In this document: positions 17,785 through 26,362 of the stretch, piece after piece | Numbering within the stretch: the first letter of the stretch is position 1 | Layout of the letters: each line of letters starts with the position of its first letter | Assembly: GCA_022563405.1 (NCBI GenBank) | Contig: JADFNK010000003.1 | Location: 27,738-91,737, forward strand | Source: Gemmatimonadota bacterium | GTDB lineage: Bacteria; Gemmatimonadota; Gemmatimonadetes; Longimicrobiales; Gaopeijiaceae | DNA: 64,000 nucleotides | Direction: 5' to 3' | Position numbers and translations under genes: made by a program | Notes under the pieces: generated by a model | What the model was told of the DNA's origin: nothing | Database searches by the model: none | Seen by the model: the letters and a program-made list of their open reading frames with translations, nothing else

Positions 17785-18897
17785 CTAGTGCTTCATTCCC
17801 GATGAAGATGCGAATTCCTCCATCGCTCGCCTTTGTTCGTCGGTCAACGTCTCGGGAATAGCCACGTCCACCTCGACGATCTGGTCCCCCACACGCTCCC
17901 CTTTTTGGATACCGTGTCCGCGAACGCGAAGCTTCGTTCCACTCTGTGTACCCGGTGGGATCCGGAGATGCACCTTCTTACCGAATATCGTTTTCACAGC
18001 CATCTTGGAGCCGAGCGTAGCCTGGACGAGATTGACCGATATGGTCACATGGACGTCCAACCCTTCACGGCGGAAGAAACTGTGTGGCCTAACCTTGAAA
18101 GTGATGATCAGGTCCCCGGGTTTTCCGCCCCGGCTGCCGCGTTCACCCTTCCCGGACAGGCGCACCTTCGATCCAGCTTCGACACCTTTCGGCACCGTGA
18201 TCTTGAACCGCCGGTTTTGGCGCACCGTTCCGCTCCCGCTACAAGCCTTGCACGGTGACTCGGGGATCTCCCCGCGGCCGAAGCAGGCCGGGCACGGCCG
18301 ATTCACCGCGAAGCCTCCCTGGCCGAAGGAGATCGAGCCAGTGCCTTTACATTCGCTACACTTTTTTGCCTCCGTGCCAGGTGATGCGCCCGATCCTTCA
18401 CAGGTGGCGCACTCCTCGGTGATCGGTACGTCAATGGAAATCTTGCCTCCCTTGGCGGCAGTGAGGAAGGAAATCTCCACCGAGTACTCGATACTACGCC
18501 CCTTCGCAGGCCCTTTTTTCGTTTCCTGCGCTGCGGCTTTGGGTCGGCGATCGAAGATGGAGCTGAAGATGTCTCCGAGGCCCCCGAACCCCTCGAGATC
18601 TTCGAAAGAGAATCCGCCGCCCCCATCCGAGCCTGAACTTCTCGGAGCCCCTCGACCACGGCCGAACCCGAGGTTGGGTATTCGGCGCATCTGGTCGTAA
18701 TGTTTGCGCTTTTCGGGGTCTGAGAGCACCGTGTACGCCTCTCCGATCCCTTTGAAGCGCCCCCTTGCCTTCGGTCCCGGTCTGGCGTCCGGATGGTACT
18801 TCTTCGCCAGTGTGCGGTAGGCTGACTTGATCTCGGCCTGGCTGGCTTTTTCTGAGACGCCGAGCGTCTTGTAGTAGTCCTTGGTCCTGGTCGCCAC
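17785..18897 (-). CDS. dnaJ: chaperone DnaJ (Hsp40)
   Basis: A 370-residue type I J-protein. It has a J domain (residues 5-70) with the HPD motif in [10 protein letters not shown], a Gly/Phe-rich region (85-115), a zinc-finger domain with four CxxCxGxG repeats ([32 protein letters not shown]) and C-terminal substrate-binding barrels. It stimulates DnaK ATPase and delivers unfolded clients. The start is GTG. It lies 8 bases downstream of grpE; dnaK is not in the window. No CIRCE element was seen upstream. Confidence 0.96.
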   Translation of the reverse strand: MATRTKDYYKTLGVSEKASQAEIKSAYRTLAKKYHPDARPGPKARGRFKGIGEAYTVLSDPEKRKHYDQMRRIPNLGFGRGRGAPRSSGSDGGGGFSFEDLEGFGGLGDIFSSIFDRRPKAAAQETKKGPAKGRSIEYSVEISFLTAAKGGKISIDVPITEECATCEGSGASPGTEAKKCSECKGTGSISFGQGGFAVNRPCPACFGRGEIPESPCKACSGSGTVRQNRRFKITVPKGVEAGSKVRLSGKGERGSRGGKPGDLIITFKVRPHSFFRREGLDVHVTISVNLVQATLGSKMAVKTIFGKKVHLRIPPGTQSGTKLRVRGHGIQKGERVGDQIVEVDVAIPETLTDEQRRAMEEFASSSGMKH

Positions 18898-18905
18898 GAC
18901 TCTGC

Positions 18906-19544
18906 CTATTCGTGTTTGAAGACGACGACTCGGGCAGGTCGTACGAGGTGGCCCTTGAAGCGGTATCCCTTCTGGAAGACCTCCTGGACTTTTTGATCGT
19001 TCTCGGGATCCTCGGTCGGCACGCCTAACATGGCCTCCATGACGTTGGGGTCGAAGACCTCCCCGACCGGGTTGAGCAACTCCACGCCCGAGGCCTCGAG
19101 CGCTTGCCGGAACTTGCGCTCAACGAGGTCGACGCCCTCGACCAAAGCCTCTACGGTCGTGTTCTCGGCCTGCCATGCACCGACACGCTGAAGATCATCC
19201 AAGCCGTCGACGAAACTCCGCAGCATCTCGGCCTGGCCTCTCCCCCACGCCTCGGACAGCTCGCTCTCGGCCCGGCGGCGATAGTTCGTAAACTCTGCGA
19301 CCAATCGAAGGTGACGATCCTTGATGGTGGAGAGCTCCGCCTGCAGGTCCTCGAGATCGGTCGACGGCTCGCCGCCGACACTCTTTACGTCGACCTCCTC
19401 GGTTGCAGCTCCGACGCCCTGAGGGGCTTCGGTTGAAGCCTCATCCCCCGAAGCGGCGTCGGCTGGTACCTCTCCGCCGTCCTCCGTCGCTTCCACTTCA
19501 GAGGTCGTCGTTTCTTCGGGCGGGCTAGTCTTTTTCTTACCCAT
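18906..19544 (-). CDS. grpE: nucleotide exchange factor GrpE
   Basis: A 212-residue protein. The first 65 residues are acidic and low in complexity (Glu, Thr, Ala). They are followed by the long helix ([20 protein letters not shown]) and the C-terminal beta domain with [15 protein letters not shown] and [14 protein letters not shown]. GrpE dimers release ADP from DnaK. It is the promoter-proximal gene of a grpE-dnaJ pair. The 182 bases between it and the end of cinA show no heat-shock operator that I recognise. Confidence 0.96.
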   Translation of the reverse strand: MGKKKTSPPEETTTSEVEATEDGGEVPADAASGDEASTEAPQGVGAATEEVDVKSVGGEPSTDLEDLQAELSTIKDRHLRLVAEFTNYRRRAESELSEAWGRGQAEMLRSFVDGLDDLQRVGAWQAENTTVEALVEGVDLVERKFRQALEASGVELLNPVGEVFDPNVMEAMLGVPTEDPENDQKVQEVFQKGYRFKGHLVRPARVVVFKHE

Positions 19545-19726
19545 CGTGTTCTCGATATCCCTTTGTGGCGGCGGCGCATTCGACCGGCGTCCGAAGTCCT
19601 CGGCTCGAACTTCCCTGAAGACTGGTGTCCTAGGTGCCTGTGAACTTACTGCTTCTCGGGCCCTCCGGGAGTCCTGGCATGCCCTTTCCGATTACCCCTC
19701 AAGTACGATTGTCGAGCAAGTAGGAT

Positions 19727-20995
19727 TCATGGCCCGGCGGCCAACATCTGGTACAGGAGTAGCAACGTCGCTTGGCTCGCTCGTTCCCGGACCGCCTCGC
19801 GGTCCCCGCTGAAAACCTGGTGTGAGGTGCGCACGTCTCCTTGCACGGCCACGGCGTACCACACCGTGCCGACCGGCTTCTCGGGTGTGCCTCCGCCTGG
19901 CCCGGCGATCCCTGTAATCCCGACACCCACGTCCGCGTTCAAGAGGTCGGCGACACCGCGCGCCATGCCGGCTGCCACGACCTCAGAAACCGCCCCGTTC
20001 TCAACGAGCGTAACCTCTTCTATACCGAGTAGTTCGATCTTGACCGAGTCGGCATAGGCGATCACTCCCCCCTGGAAGTAGGCGGAGGATCCGGGAAGAT
20101 CCGTGATCCTCTTCGTAATGAGCCCGCCGGTACAACTCTCGGCCACCGCCAGCGTGTACGACTCGCTCGTCAGGACGTCGGCCACTGCTTCGACCAAGTC
20201 ACTCTTCTCCATGCCAATCCGGTGGGGCGCCACGACGGAGTCCAGGACATCTTGGGCTTCGTCCAACAATTTCGCGGCCACATCCGCCCGCGACCGGATC
20301 GAGATCCGTATCGAAACACCCCGGAGGCCGGGGAGGAAAGCCAGATCGACCTCTTCCGGGAGTCCCGCCCGAACTTCATCGACACGCTCGCCAAGCACGG
20401 ACTCCGGAATCCCGGTCGTGTATAGGGTCCTATGTATGAGGGGAACCAGGCGATCTTCGAACCGATCACGTATGACATCGCCGAGTACGTCCTCGAAGAT
20501 CCCCCTCATTTCGCGGGGTACCCCGGGCAGAAGCGCCACCGAACGGCCCTCGTGCTCCATGAGGAGTCCCGGTGCACTCCCGAGCGCGTTGGCCAGCACT
20601 CGAGCCCCGTGAGGCACCTCGGCCTGCGACAGATTACTCGTAGGAAGATCCGGAAAGCCACGGGCTCGAAACCGTTCACGCAGATCGTCGACGATCAGGG
20701 GATCGGAACGGAGGTCGAGGCCCAAGAAATCCGCTACGGCCGGCCGCGTCAGGTCGTCGCGGGTCGGCCCGAGTCCCCCGGTCACGATGATCAATTCGGC
20801 CACATCGAGAGCTGCCGAAAGCGCGGCCTGAATCGCCTCGGCGTCGTCCCCTACGATCCACCGCCGAACGACGGGCGCACCGAGGGCCGCCAGCTTTCTA
20901 CCCAGCCAAGGCCCGTTCGTATCTGTCGTCTCACCGGAGAGAAGCTCTTCGCCGACGGCGACTACGGCAGCCTCAACCTGCTTGTTTCGGGACAC
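19727..20995 (-). CDS. cinA: CinA-family nicotinamide-nucleotide amidase
   Basis: A 422-residue two-domain protein. Residues 8-175 form the MoCF-like (COG1058) domain with VGEELLSGETTDTN and VTGGLGPTRDD. Residues 255-415 form the PncC amidase domain with AVAESCTGGLI and GITGIAGPGGGTPEKPVGTV. The full protein recycles damaged or spent pyridine nucleotides by deamidating NMN, and has been linked to competence in some bacteria. It follows pgsA by 6 bases on the same strand. Length is normal. Confidence 0.95.
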   Translation of the reverse strand: MSRNKQVEAAVVAVGEELLSGETTDTNGPWLGRKLAALGAPVVRRWIVGDDAEAIQAALSAALDVAELIIVTGGLGPTRDDLTRPAVADFLGLDLRSDPLIVDDLRERFRARGFPDLPTSNLSQAEVPHGARVLANALGSAPGLLMEHEGRSVALLPGVPREMRGIFEDVLGDVIRDRFEDRLVPLIHRTLYTTGIPESVLGERVDEVRAGLPEEVDLAFLPGLRGVSIRISIRSRADVAAKLLDEAQDVLDSVVAPHRIGMEKSDLVEAVADVLTSESYTLAVAESCTGGLITKRITDLPGSSAYFQGGVIAYADSVKIELLGIEEVTLVENGAVSEVVAAGMARGVADLLNADVGVGITGIAGPGGGTPEKPVGTVWYAVAVQGDVRTSHQVFSGDREAVRERASQATLLLLYQMLAAGP

Positions 20996-21001
20996 GAGAG
21001 T

Positions 21002-21643
21002 TCAATTCCGGAAGCCCAACAGACCACGGTAGGTCCATAGGTAGTCCACCATGGAGTACACCGTAAGGATCAGCGCGAGAGCGAGGGTCACCCCGATCCA
21101 GGCCGAATGGACCTGTGCGAAGGCCCGGTACGGGAGACTGTCAAACCCCCGCGCGGTGGCGAAATCTTGAAGGGGGTACCACAACAAGAGTCCCCCCGAA
21201 AACAAGTTCTGGAGAAAAGCCTTGTACTTGCCGGAAGTCCCAGCGGCGATCACCACATCCTGCCGCACGGCCCACATCCTGAAGAGCGTGACCAGAACCT
21301 CTCTGCCCAAGATCACGATCAATACCCACAACGGAAGCATGCCCACCAGGGGAATCAACCCCGCATCACCTCGGAAGTGTGAGATGTAGTAGAAAGGGAT
21401 GAACGTCGATACGAGAAGCAGCTTATCCGCTGCCGGGTCGAGCAGTTTGCCGACGTCCGTGATCCAGCCGTGCTTTCGCGCCAGATATCCGTCCCAGAGA
21501 TCGGACAGGCCGGCCCCGACGAAGAGAACAAAGGCCGCAAAACGCGCGCCCACCGAGGGTGAGAGGGCCAAGATGAAAATCACCGGACATGCCACAATCC
21601 GCCCTATCGTGATCACATTGGGGAGGTTTCGACTCCCTTCCAT
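21002..21643 (-). CDS. pgsA: CDP-diacylglycerol-glycerol-3-phosphate 3-phosphatidyltransferase
   Basis: A membrane enzyme of about 213 residues that makes phosphatidylglycerol phosphate. The CDP-alcohol phosphotransferase signature is complete: DLWDGYLARKHG followed by GKLLDPAADK, which supplies the four metal-binding aspartates. Five to six membrane helices are visible. The ATG at 21643 is chosen because TGAGG lies 7 bases before it and the gene then clears the mglA stop by 7 bases; an ATG at 21670 would overlap mglA. Confidence 0.93.
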   Translation of the reverse strand: MEGSRNLPNVITIGRIVACPVIFILALSPSVGARFAAFVLFVGAGLSDLWDGYLARKHGWITDVGKLLDPAADKLLLVSTFIPFYYISHFRGDAGLIPLVGMLPLWVLIVILGREVLVTLFRMWAVRQDVVIAAGTSGKYKAFLQNLFSGGLLLWYPLQDFATARGFDSLPYRAFAQVHSAWIGVTLALALILTVYSMVDYLWTYRGLLGFRN

Positions 21644-21650
21644 GGTCGCC

Positions 21651-22229
21651 TCAGTTAAGGGCCTGGACAACCATCTTACTCACCGCGCCCAGCGTCTCGA
21701 AAACGCCTCGGCCCTCGGTCGCAACTCCCTCGAAATCTGGTACTCCCATGGGATTGAGCTGCGCCCTGAGATCGGCCATCGGCATGGCGTTGGGTAGATC
21801 GCGTTTGTTGTATTGCATGGCGAACGGGATCGTCGTGAGATCGTACCCATAGGAGTCTAGGTTTTCGTAGAGATTGTGCATGGCCTCGATATTCGCCTCC
21901 ATGCGCTCCGTCTGCGAATCGGCCACGAAGATCACACCGTCGACGCCCTTCAAGATCAGCTTGCGACTCGCGTTGTAGTAAACCTGACCGGGAACGGTGT
22001 ACAGGTGAAATCTGGTCTTGAAGCCCTTTACATCACCGAGGTCGATCGGTAGAAAATCGAAGAAGAGCGTCCGCTCCGTCTCCGTCGCGAGGGAAATCAT
22101 CTTGCCCTTCGCATCCGGGTTCACTTTCGAATAAACGTATTCCAGGTTGGTCGTTTTTCCGCCCAACCCAGTGCCGTAATAAACGATCTTGCAGTTGATT
22201 TCCCGGCCGGCGTAGTTGATCAGCGACAT
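21651..22229 (-). CDS. mglA: MglA-like small Ras-family GTPase
   Basis: A 192-residue GTPase of the MglA group. The P-loop is [10 protein letters not shown], and the switch/G3 area reads [14 protein letters not shown], where Pro replaces the usual Asp before GQ, a known MglA trait. The base-recognition motif is NKRD. In Myxococcus and Thermus this protein sets cell polarity and drives gliding or pilus motility with its GAP, MglB. No roadblock-domain MglB gene is adjacent. A short hairpin (AGAGC-GTA-GCTCT) lies just before the ATG. It sits in a DNA-repair and lipid operon. Confidence 0.93.
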   Translation of the reverse strand: MSLINYAGREINCKIVYYGTGLGGKTTNLEYVYSKVNPDAKGKMISLATETERTLFFDFLPIDLGDVKGFKTRFHLYTVPGQVYYNASRKLILKGVDGVIFVADSQTERMEANIEAMHNLYENLDSYGYDLTTIPFAMQYNKRDLPNAMPMADLRAQLNPMGVPDFEGVATEGRGVFETLGAVSKMVVQALN

Positions 22230-22413
22230 GAAGAGCTACGCTCTCTGGCGGTGTGGCGAGTCGATCAATCCCTCCAAATGGTCCCCCACGATCTCTAGCC
22301 TCCGCATGGAAGCCAAGTTGGAATTTAGTACCTGAGACTGCGACAAAGATGAGCCTTCTTCCGAGTCAGGGAAAGAGAAATTTAAGGTCGGGCAGATGGT
22401 CACGAAGGGCAAC

Positions 22414-22716
22414 CTATCCAGCGGACAACGCGGGACCCGTGGCGTCCCGCTCCATACGCTCGACAATCGCCTGAGCCCGTCGGCGGAGTGCTTCCCTTGA
22501 TTCCCATGCAATAAAATCCTTCATCAGATTGATGTGGTCCACGCTAGCCTCGGCTTTTGCCATGTGCCCTAACGCGGCAAGACGCCGAAGAAAAGACGGG
22601 CTGAAGAGGTCACGGCTGTGCCGCTGTATCTGATCACGAATCACCCACGCGGCCACCGCCCCCGCGGCGGCGGCGGCCAGAACCGCAATCCCCGCATTTC
22701 GAGTTTTTCTGTCCAT
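22414..22716 (-). CDS. small membrane-anchored protein of unknown function
   Basis: A 100-residue protein with one N-terminal transmembrane helix (residues 8-26, Ala/Gly-rich). A charged helical cytoplasmic or periplasmic tail follows, containing FSPSFLRRLAALGHMAKAEA and DFIAWESREALRRRAQAIVERM. It starts 3 bases after the recR stop and lies ahead of mglA, which supports it as a real operon gene. I recognise no family. The 184 bases between its stop and mglA contain a short frame that ends 6 bases before mglA, but nothing convincing. Confidence 0.65.
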   Translation of the reverse strand: MDRKTRNAGIAVLAAAAAGAVAAWVIRDQIQRHSRDLFSPSFLRRLAALGHMAKAEASVDHINLMKDFIAWESREALRRRAQAIVERMERDATGPALSAG

Positions 22717-22719
22717 GGC

Positions 22720-23313
22720 CTACATCTCCCGTCGCCCCGCTAGAGCTTCAACGATCGTGGAACCGTCGACGTACTCCAGCTCGCTCCCCACCGGAAGGCC
22801 GCGGGCCAAACGCGTTACCTTCGGTCCAAGGGGGCGAATCACTCCCTCCAAGTATACAGCCGTGGCCTCACCCTCTACGCTCGAGTTCGTGGCCACGACA
22901 ACTTCTTTTACCGCTCCGTCGGCCGACCGAATCCTCTCCAAAAGCGGCCTGACGCTGATCTCGTCCGGACCAATTCCATCCAAGGGCGAAAGCCGGCCAC
23001 CAAGCACATGGTACAAGCCCCGGTATCCCCCTGCCCTCTCGATTGCTCCGACTTCGAACGCCTCTTCGACGATGCAGATAGTCCCTTCGTCTCGATTCGG
23101 ATTCGAGCAGATCTCGCATTGTGCCGTTTCCGTAAAATTCCCACACACCTCGCACGGACCGATCTTCTCCGCCACCTCACAAATCGCGGCAGCGAGGCTG
23201 AACGCCTCCTCGCGAGGCCGCTTCAGGAGGTAGTACCCAAAACGTTGTGCCGTTTTGGACCCCACGCCCGGAAGCCGCGAGAATTCCTTTATGAGCTGTT
23301 GGATGACCGACAC
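22720..23313 (-). CDS. recR: recombination mediator RecR
   Basis: A 197-residue protein of standard length. It has an N-terminal helix-hairpin-helix (SRLPGVGSKTAQRF), a four-cysteine zinc finger (CEVCGNFTETAQCEICSNP) and a Toprim domain (ICIVEEAFEVGAIERAG, then LGGRLSPLDGIGPDEI). With RecO and RecF it loads RecA on SSB-coated DNA. It lies downstream of ybaB and dnaX in the order commonly seen in bacteria. Confidence 0.97.
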   Translation of the reverse strand: MSVIQQLIKEFSRLPGVGSKTAQRFGYYLLKRPREEAFSLAAAICEVAEKIGPCEVCGNFTETAQCEICSNPNRDEGTICIVEEAFEVGAIERAGGYRGLYHVLGGRLSPLDGIGPDEISVRPLLERIRSADGAVKEVVVATNSSVEGEATAVYLEGVIRPLGPKVTRLARGLPVGSELEYVDGSTIVEALAGRREM

Positions 23314-23386
23314 TAAAAACTAACTTGTCGGCAGAGGACCGGGGGAGATTTTCTTGCGAACGCGATCCGTCCAGATGGCTGACATT

Positions 23387-23704
23387 CTAGAACAGGCCCG
23401 GGAGTTGAATCGGCATCCCCCCTGCCGCCTTCCGCATGTCTTCTTCATATAAGCCCTGGGCCTTACCCTGGGCCTCCGATACCGCAGCCAACACCAAGTC
23501 CTCGAGCATCTCCACGTCGCGCGCATCAACCACCGTTGGATCGATCACGATCCGGGTCACACTACCCTTTCCGTCGACCGTCGCCGTGACCATTCCACCG
23601 CCGGCCGAAGCGGAGATTTCACGAGCTGAAAGCTCTTCCTGCAACTCGGCCATCCGCGTCTGGAGCTGCTGGCCCATCTGCATGAGCTGTTGAATGTCGG
23701 TCAT
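23387..23704 (-). CDS. ybaB: YbaB/EbfC nucleoid-associated protein
   Basis: A 105-residue protein with a long N-terminal helix (IQQLMQMGQQLQTRMAELQE), a beta core containing GGGMVTATVDGKGSVTRI, and a C-terminal helix. Proteins of this family form dimers that bind and bridge DNA without strong specificity. The ATG at 23704 has AGGG about 9 bases upstream; the ATG 21 bases earlier would add seven non-conserved residues. It sits between dnaX and recR, the usual place. Confidence 0.94.
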   Translation of the reverse strand: MTDIQQLMQMGQQLQTRMAELQEELSAREISASAGGGMVTATVDGKGSVTRIVIDPTVVDARDVEMLEDLVLAAVSEAQGKAQGLYEEDMRKAAGGMPIQLPGLF

Positions 23705-23734
23705 TGTCAAATCCCTGGCTGGCAAGGTGTGGAT

Positions 23735-25507
23735 TCAATCTAGTAATTCCAGGTCGAGTTCGTCTACCGCGTGCTGAAGGCGTGGTTCCCGTTTGATCAA
23801 CCCCTTCATCCTGTCCTTCTGAACCGCCTCCGGGCTGATACGCTCGCGCCGCTGAGGCGTCCCATCACCGGAGGCCCGAAACACGATTTCGGGTTCCGCG
23901 TTCATCAATGCCCCTAGCGCTTCTTGAAGGGCCCTGCGGGCCGAAGGGTCCTCGAGACGTTCCAAACCAGGTCCGGCCGGAAGCTCGATGACGACCACGC
24001 CCTCGGCCTTGGATTCAGAGACAGTGGCCGCCCTGAGAAAGGGGCGCATCCCGCTGGGAATCCCAGCGCCTTCCCTGACCAACAAGGCCCAGGCATCCGC
24101 AGCCGCGAGCCCACCGGGAGACTTCTGGGAGGGGGCCTCCACCTGCACCTCCGTAGCTTCCTCGGCCACCTCCGTAGCTTCCTCGGCCACCTCCGTAGCT
24201 TCCTCGGCCACCTCCGTAGCTTCCTCGGCCCCTCGTGGAACCTCCTCGGCCGCCTCAGAAATCCCGGGCACCTGTCGAGGGTCCGTGACCGGGCCCGATA
24301 ATGACTCGTCCGCCGATATCCCCTCTGAGGAAGGGTCCCGCGGCACCCCTTCCGGTGGAGGGCTCCCGCCGAGACCGGCCAGCAACTCCTCCAACTTGAC
24401 GGTCCGATCCATATAACTGATACGAAGCAGCAGCATCTCCAGCACTACCTGAGGATTCGGGCTCCGCCTAAGGCTCCCAGAACTCTCGACGTCAGACGCC
24501 AGCGCCAGCATCCGAGTGAGATCCGCGGGGGTGAATGAAGCAAGGCCGGCCTTAAAAGCTTCGAGGGTCTCCGCATCGAGATCGGGGGGGGTTCCCCCCA
24601 GCGAAAGCCTCAGGAGGGCCCGAAGCGAGTCCACAAGACCGTGGTAAAACTCGACAAGATCGTACCCCTCGTCGAGTAGCCGTTCAACGAAACCAAAGAT
24701 TTCGCCATGTTTCCCCTCGGCCCACATGTCCAAGAGTTCTACATAACGCTCGTTATCGACCAGGCCCAGCACTTGGCGCACCGACTCCTGGCTAATTTCC
24801 CCGCCAGTGAGGGCGATCACCTGATCCAGCAGAGAGAGAGCGTCCCTCATCCCTCCGTCGGCCTTCTGTGCGATGGTTCTGAGAGCATCTTGGGGAGCGG
24901 GAAGACCTTCCTGCTCGAGCACGGTCGCCAGGCGATCCACGATGTCTGAAACGCCGATGCGCCGGAAGTCGAAGCGCTGGCATCGAGAAAGCACCGGTGC
25001 CGCGATCTGCTGGATCTTCTGCGGCTCCGTGGTCGCGAACACGAAGATCACTCGTGGAGGCGGCTCCTCCAGGATCTTCAGCAGCGCGTTCCAAGCCTCC
25101 CGCGTGAGCATGTGGGCTTCGTCCACAATGAAGACCTTGTAGCCGTCTTCCCGCGACGGTGCGTACATGGCCCGCTCACGAAGCTGCCTCGCATCGTCGA
25201 CACCTCGGTTGGAAGCGGCATCGATCTCAATGACGTCTAGCGCGGTTTGTCCGCTCCAGATTCTGGCGCAGCTTTCACATTCCCCACAAGGCTCGCCCGA
25301 CTCTTCTCGATCCGGGCAGTTGAGAGCCATCGCGAGTATTCGCGCAAGCGTGGTCTTGCCAACACCTCGGGGGCCGCAGAAAAGGTAGGCGTGTCCCACC
25401 CGGTCGTCGGATATGGCCCGACGCAGCGTTTCGGAGACGTGTTTCTGGGTCGCGACGTCGGCGAAACGCCGAGGTCGGTATTTGCGAGCTAACGCCGTGT
25501 GGGACAA
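23735..25507 (-). CDS. dnaX: DNA polymerase III subunits gamma/tau
   Basis: About 590 residues. The clamp-loader ATPase begins ALARKYRPRRFADV and has Walker A GPRGVGKTTLA, a zinc module of four cysteines (CPDREESGEPCGECESC), Walker B VFIVDEAHML and sensor 1 FVFATTEPQKI. After domain III (to about residue 330) comes a Pro/Glu-rich linker with a seven-residue tandem repeat, then a short C-terminal tau domain. The likely start is a TTG just before the conserved opening; the longer frame upstream runs into the SRP RNA gene. No poly-A slippery site for programmed frameshifting was seen. Confidence 0.95.
   Translation of the reverse strand: MSHTALARKYRPRRFADVATQKHVSETLRRAISDDRVGHAYLFCGPRGVGKTTLARILAMALNCPDREESGEPCGECESCARIWSGQTALDVIEIDAASNRGVDDARQLRERAMYAPSREDGYKVFIVDEAHMLTREAWNALLKILEEPPPRVIFVFATTEPQKIQQIAAPVLSRCQRFDFRRIGVSDIVDRLATVLEQEGLPAPQDALRTIAQKADGGMRDALSLLDQVIALTGGEISQESVRQVLGLVDNERYVELLDMWAEGKHGEIFGFVERLLDEGYDLVEFYHGLVDSLRALLRLSLGGTPPDLDAETLEAFKAGLASFTPADLTRMLALASDVESSGSLRRSPNPQVVLEMLLLRISYMDRTVKLEELLAGLGGSPPPEGVPRDPSSEGISADESLSGPVTDPRQVPGISEAAEEVPRGAEEATEVAEEATEVAEEATEVAEEATEVQVEAPSQKSPGGLAAADAWALLVREGAGIPSGMRPFLRAATVSESKAEGVVVIELPAGPGLERLEDPSARRALQEALGALMNAEPEIVFRASGDGTPQRRERISPEAVQKDRMKGLIKREPRLQHAVDELDLELLD
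24153..24236 (-). repeat. 21-bp in-frame tandem repeat in dnaX
   Basis: Four consecutive 21-base units (GTAGCTTCCTCGGCCACCTC plus one C on the plus strand). The first three are identical and the last is diverged at its end. Each encodes seven residues of the EATEVAE type. They fall in the flexible linker between the gamma ATPase part and the tau C-terminal domain. The near identity at DNA level suggests recent expansion by slippage. Confidence 0.9.
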
Positions 25508-25602
25508 CGTGTTACAGTTCCGTGGCCGGTGGTGCGAAGACCCGACGCGGCGACCCCTGGTGGCCGCGCTTGAGTCGAGACGCCGCACGAGAAGCAGAAA
25601 AA

Positions 25603-25700
25603 TGCCCCAGGCGACCCGCAGCAACGATCACCACACTTACCGCTGCTACCGGCAAGGTCCTGACGGAGTTCGTGGGCTTTCGCCCTACGGACCTGGGGCA
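25603..25700 (-). ncRNA. ffs: signal recognition particle RNA (small bacterial type)
   Basis: A 98-base RNA on the minus strand. Its ends pair perfectly (TGCCCCAGG with CCTGGGGCA) and are followed at once by five T residues (25602-25598), giving a transcript end. The interior has the SRP domain IV landmarks: CGAACTCCGTCAGG, then GGTAGCAGCGGTAAG, and GCGGGTCGCC closing the helix. The apical loop reads ACC-TTGCC-GGT, where most bacteria have a GGAA tetraloop. It forms the core of SRP with Ffh for co-translational membrane targeting. It lies just upstream of dnaX, where ffs is found in several bacteria. Confidence 0.85.
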
Positions 25701-25799
25701 CCCGAAACTTAGACCGCCGCGAAACGAGCGTCAACGTCGCGGAACCACTCGGAAAACCGCTAGGAAGTAGGATTGGTGCCGGTTCTCAGGACACCGTCA

Positions 25800-26159
25800 T
25801 CACTCGGTCCACGCTCCCTCGAGGTGCTCCAGTTCAAAGCTCCCGTCGGGCATCAACCGTACCGAGACGGCATCGAACCGATAGGAACGCGCCTTGAAAT
25901 CGCTCCGTGCAATCCACGCGCGGGCGACCACGGAAATCGCTCGACGCTTTTTTCGGGTAATGGCCTCCAGGGGATGGCCAAACGCCGGACCGGTACGCCC
26001 TTTTACCTCCACAAACGCAACGAGCCCATCCTTTTCGACCACGAGATCGATCTCCTTACGGAGGAAGCGAACGTTACGGTCGAGCACTCGCCAACCTCTC
26101 TCATTCAAGAGTCCTTCGGCCAGCGCTTCGAAGCGGCGTCCGCGGCGTACGGTGTTCAA
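25800..26159 (-). CDS. YraN-family (UPF0102) putative endonuclease-fold protein
   Basis: A 119-residue protein. It shows the family's nuclease-like core: a Glu in the first helix (GRRFEALAEGLLNERGW), RNVRFLRKEIDLVVEKDG and VAFVEVKGRTG, giving the D-x(n)-E-x-K pattern of Holliday-junction-resolvase-like folds. The biological role is not established in the family. It is 99 bases upstream of the SRP RNA and on the same strand as smc. Length is normal. Confidence 0.92.
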   Translation of the reverse strand: MNTVRRGRRFEALAEGLLNERGWRVLDRNVRFLRKEIDLVVEKDGLVAFVEVKGRTGPAFGHPLEAITRKKRRAISVVARAWIARSDFKARSYRFDAVSVRLMPDGSFELEHLEGAWTE

Positions 26160-26362
26160 GAGTGGAGGTTGGCCCCTCGGAATGGGGGTGACATGCCCAA
26201 CGAAGGTGACATGCCCAAGGAAGTGATCGCGCCGGAGGTTGGGGCTCGTTCTGGATCCCTTCTGGAAGGGTGATCACAACGGGGGGGCGGAACCATGGCC
26301 GGAGGGGCAATTTCAGGCACCCGGTGGGTACCCGGCTCGGCGCCCTGTTGGGGCCTGTGGCT
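26160..26362. other. non-coding gap with short direct repeats
   Basis: Between smc and yraN, 203 bases without a convincing gene. An 18-bp unit, GGTGACATGCCCAACGAA, is repeated directly at 26187-26204 and 26205-26222 with one change. GGAGGTTGG occurs at 26164 and near 26234. The block 26267-26290 resembles the first 24 bases of the structured repeats found at 51.5-51.8 kb. Confidence 0.6.

Noticed and set aside
19545..19726. Heat-shock operator (CIRCE) before grpE
   Set aside because: No TTAGCACTC-type inverted repeat was found.
22236..22413. Short frame ending 6 bases before mglA
   Set aside because: Spacing is suggestive, but there is no good start outside the overlapping upstream gene and no recognisable protein.
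24153..24236. Short regularly repeated units that could be taken for a CRISPR array
   Set aside because: Units are contiguous without spacers, in frame inside dnaX, and encode a Glu/Ala linker.
23735..25507. Programmed frameshift in dnaX making a gamma subunit
   Set aside because: No poly-A slippery heptamer was found on the coding strand.
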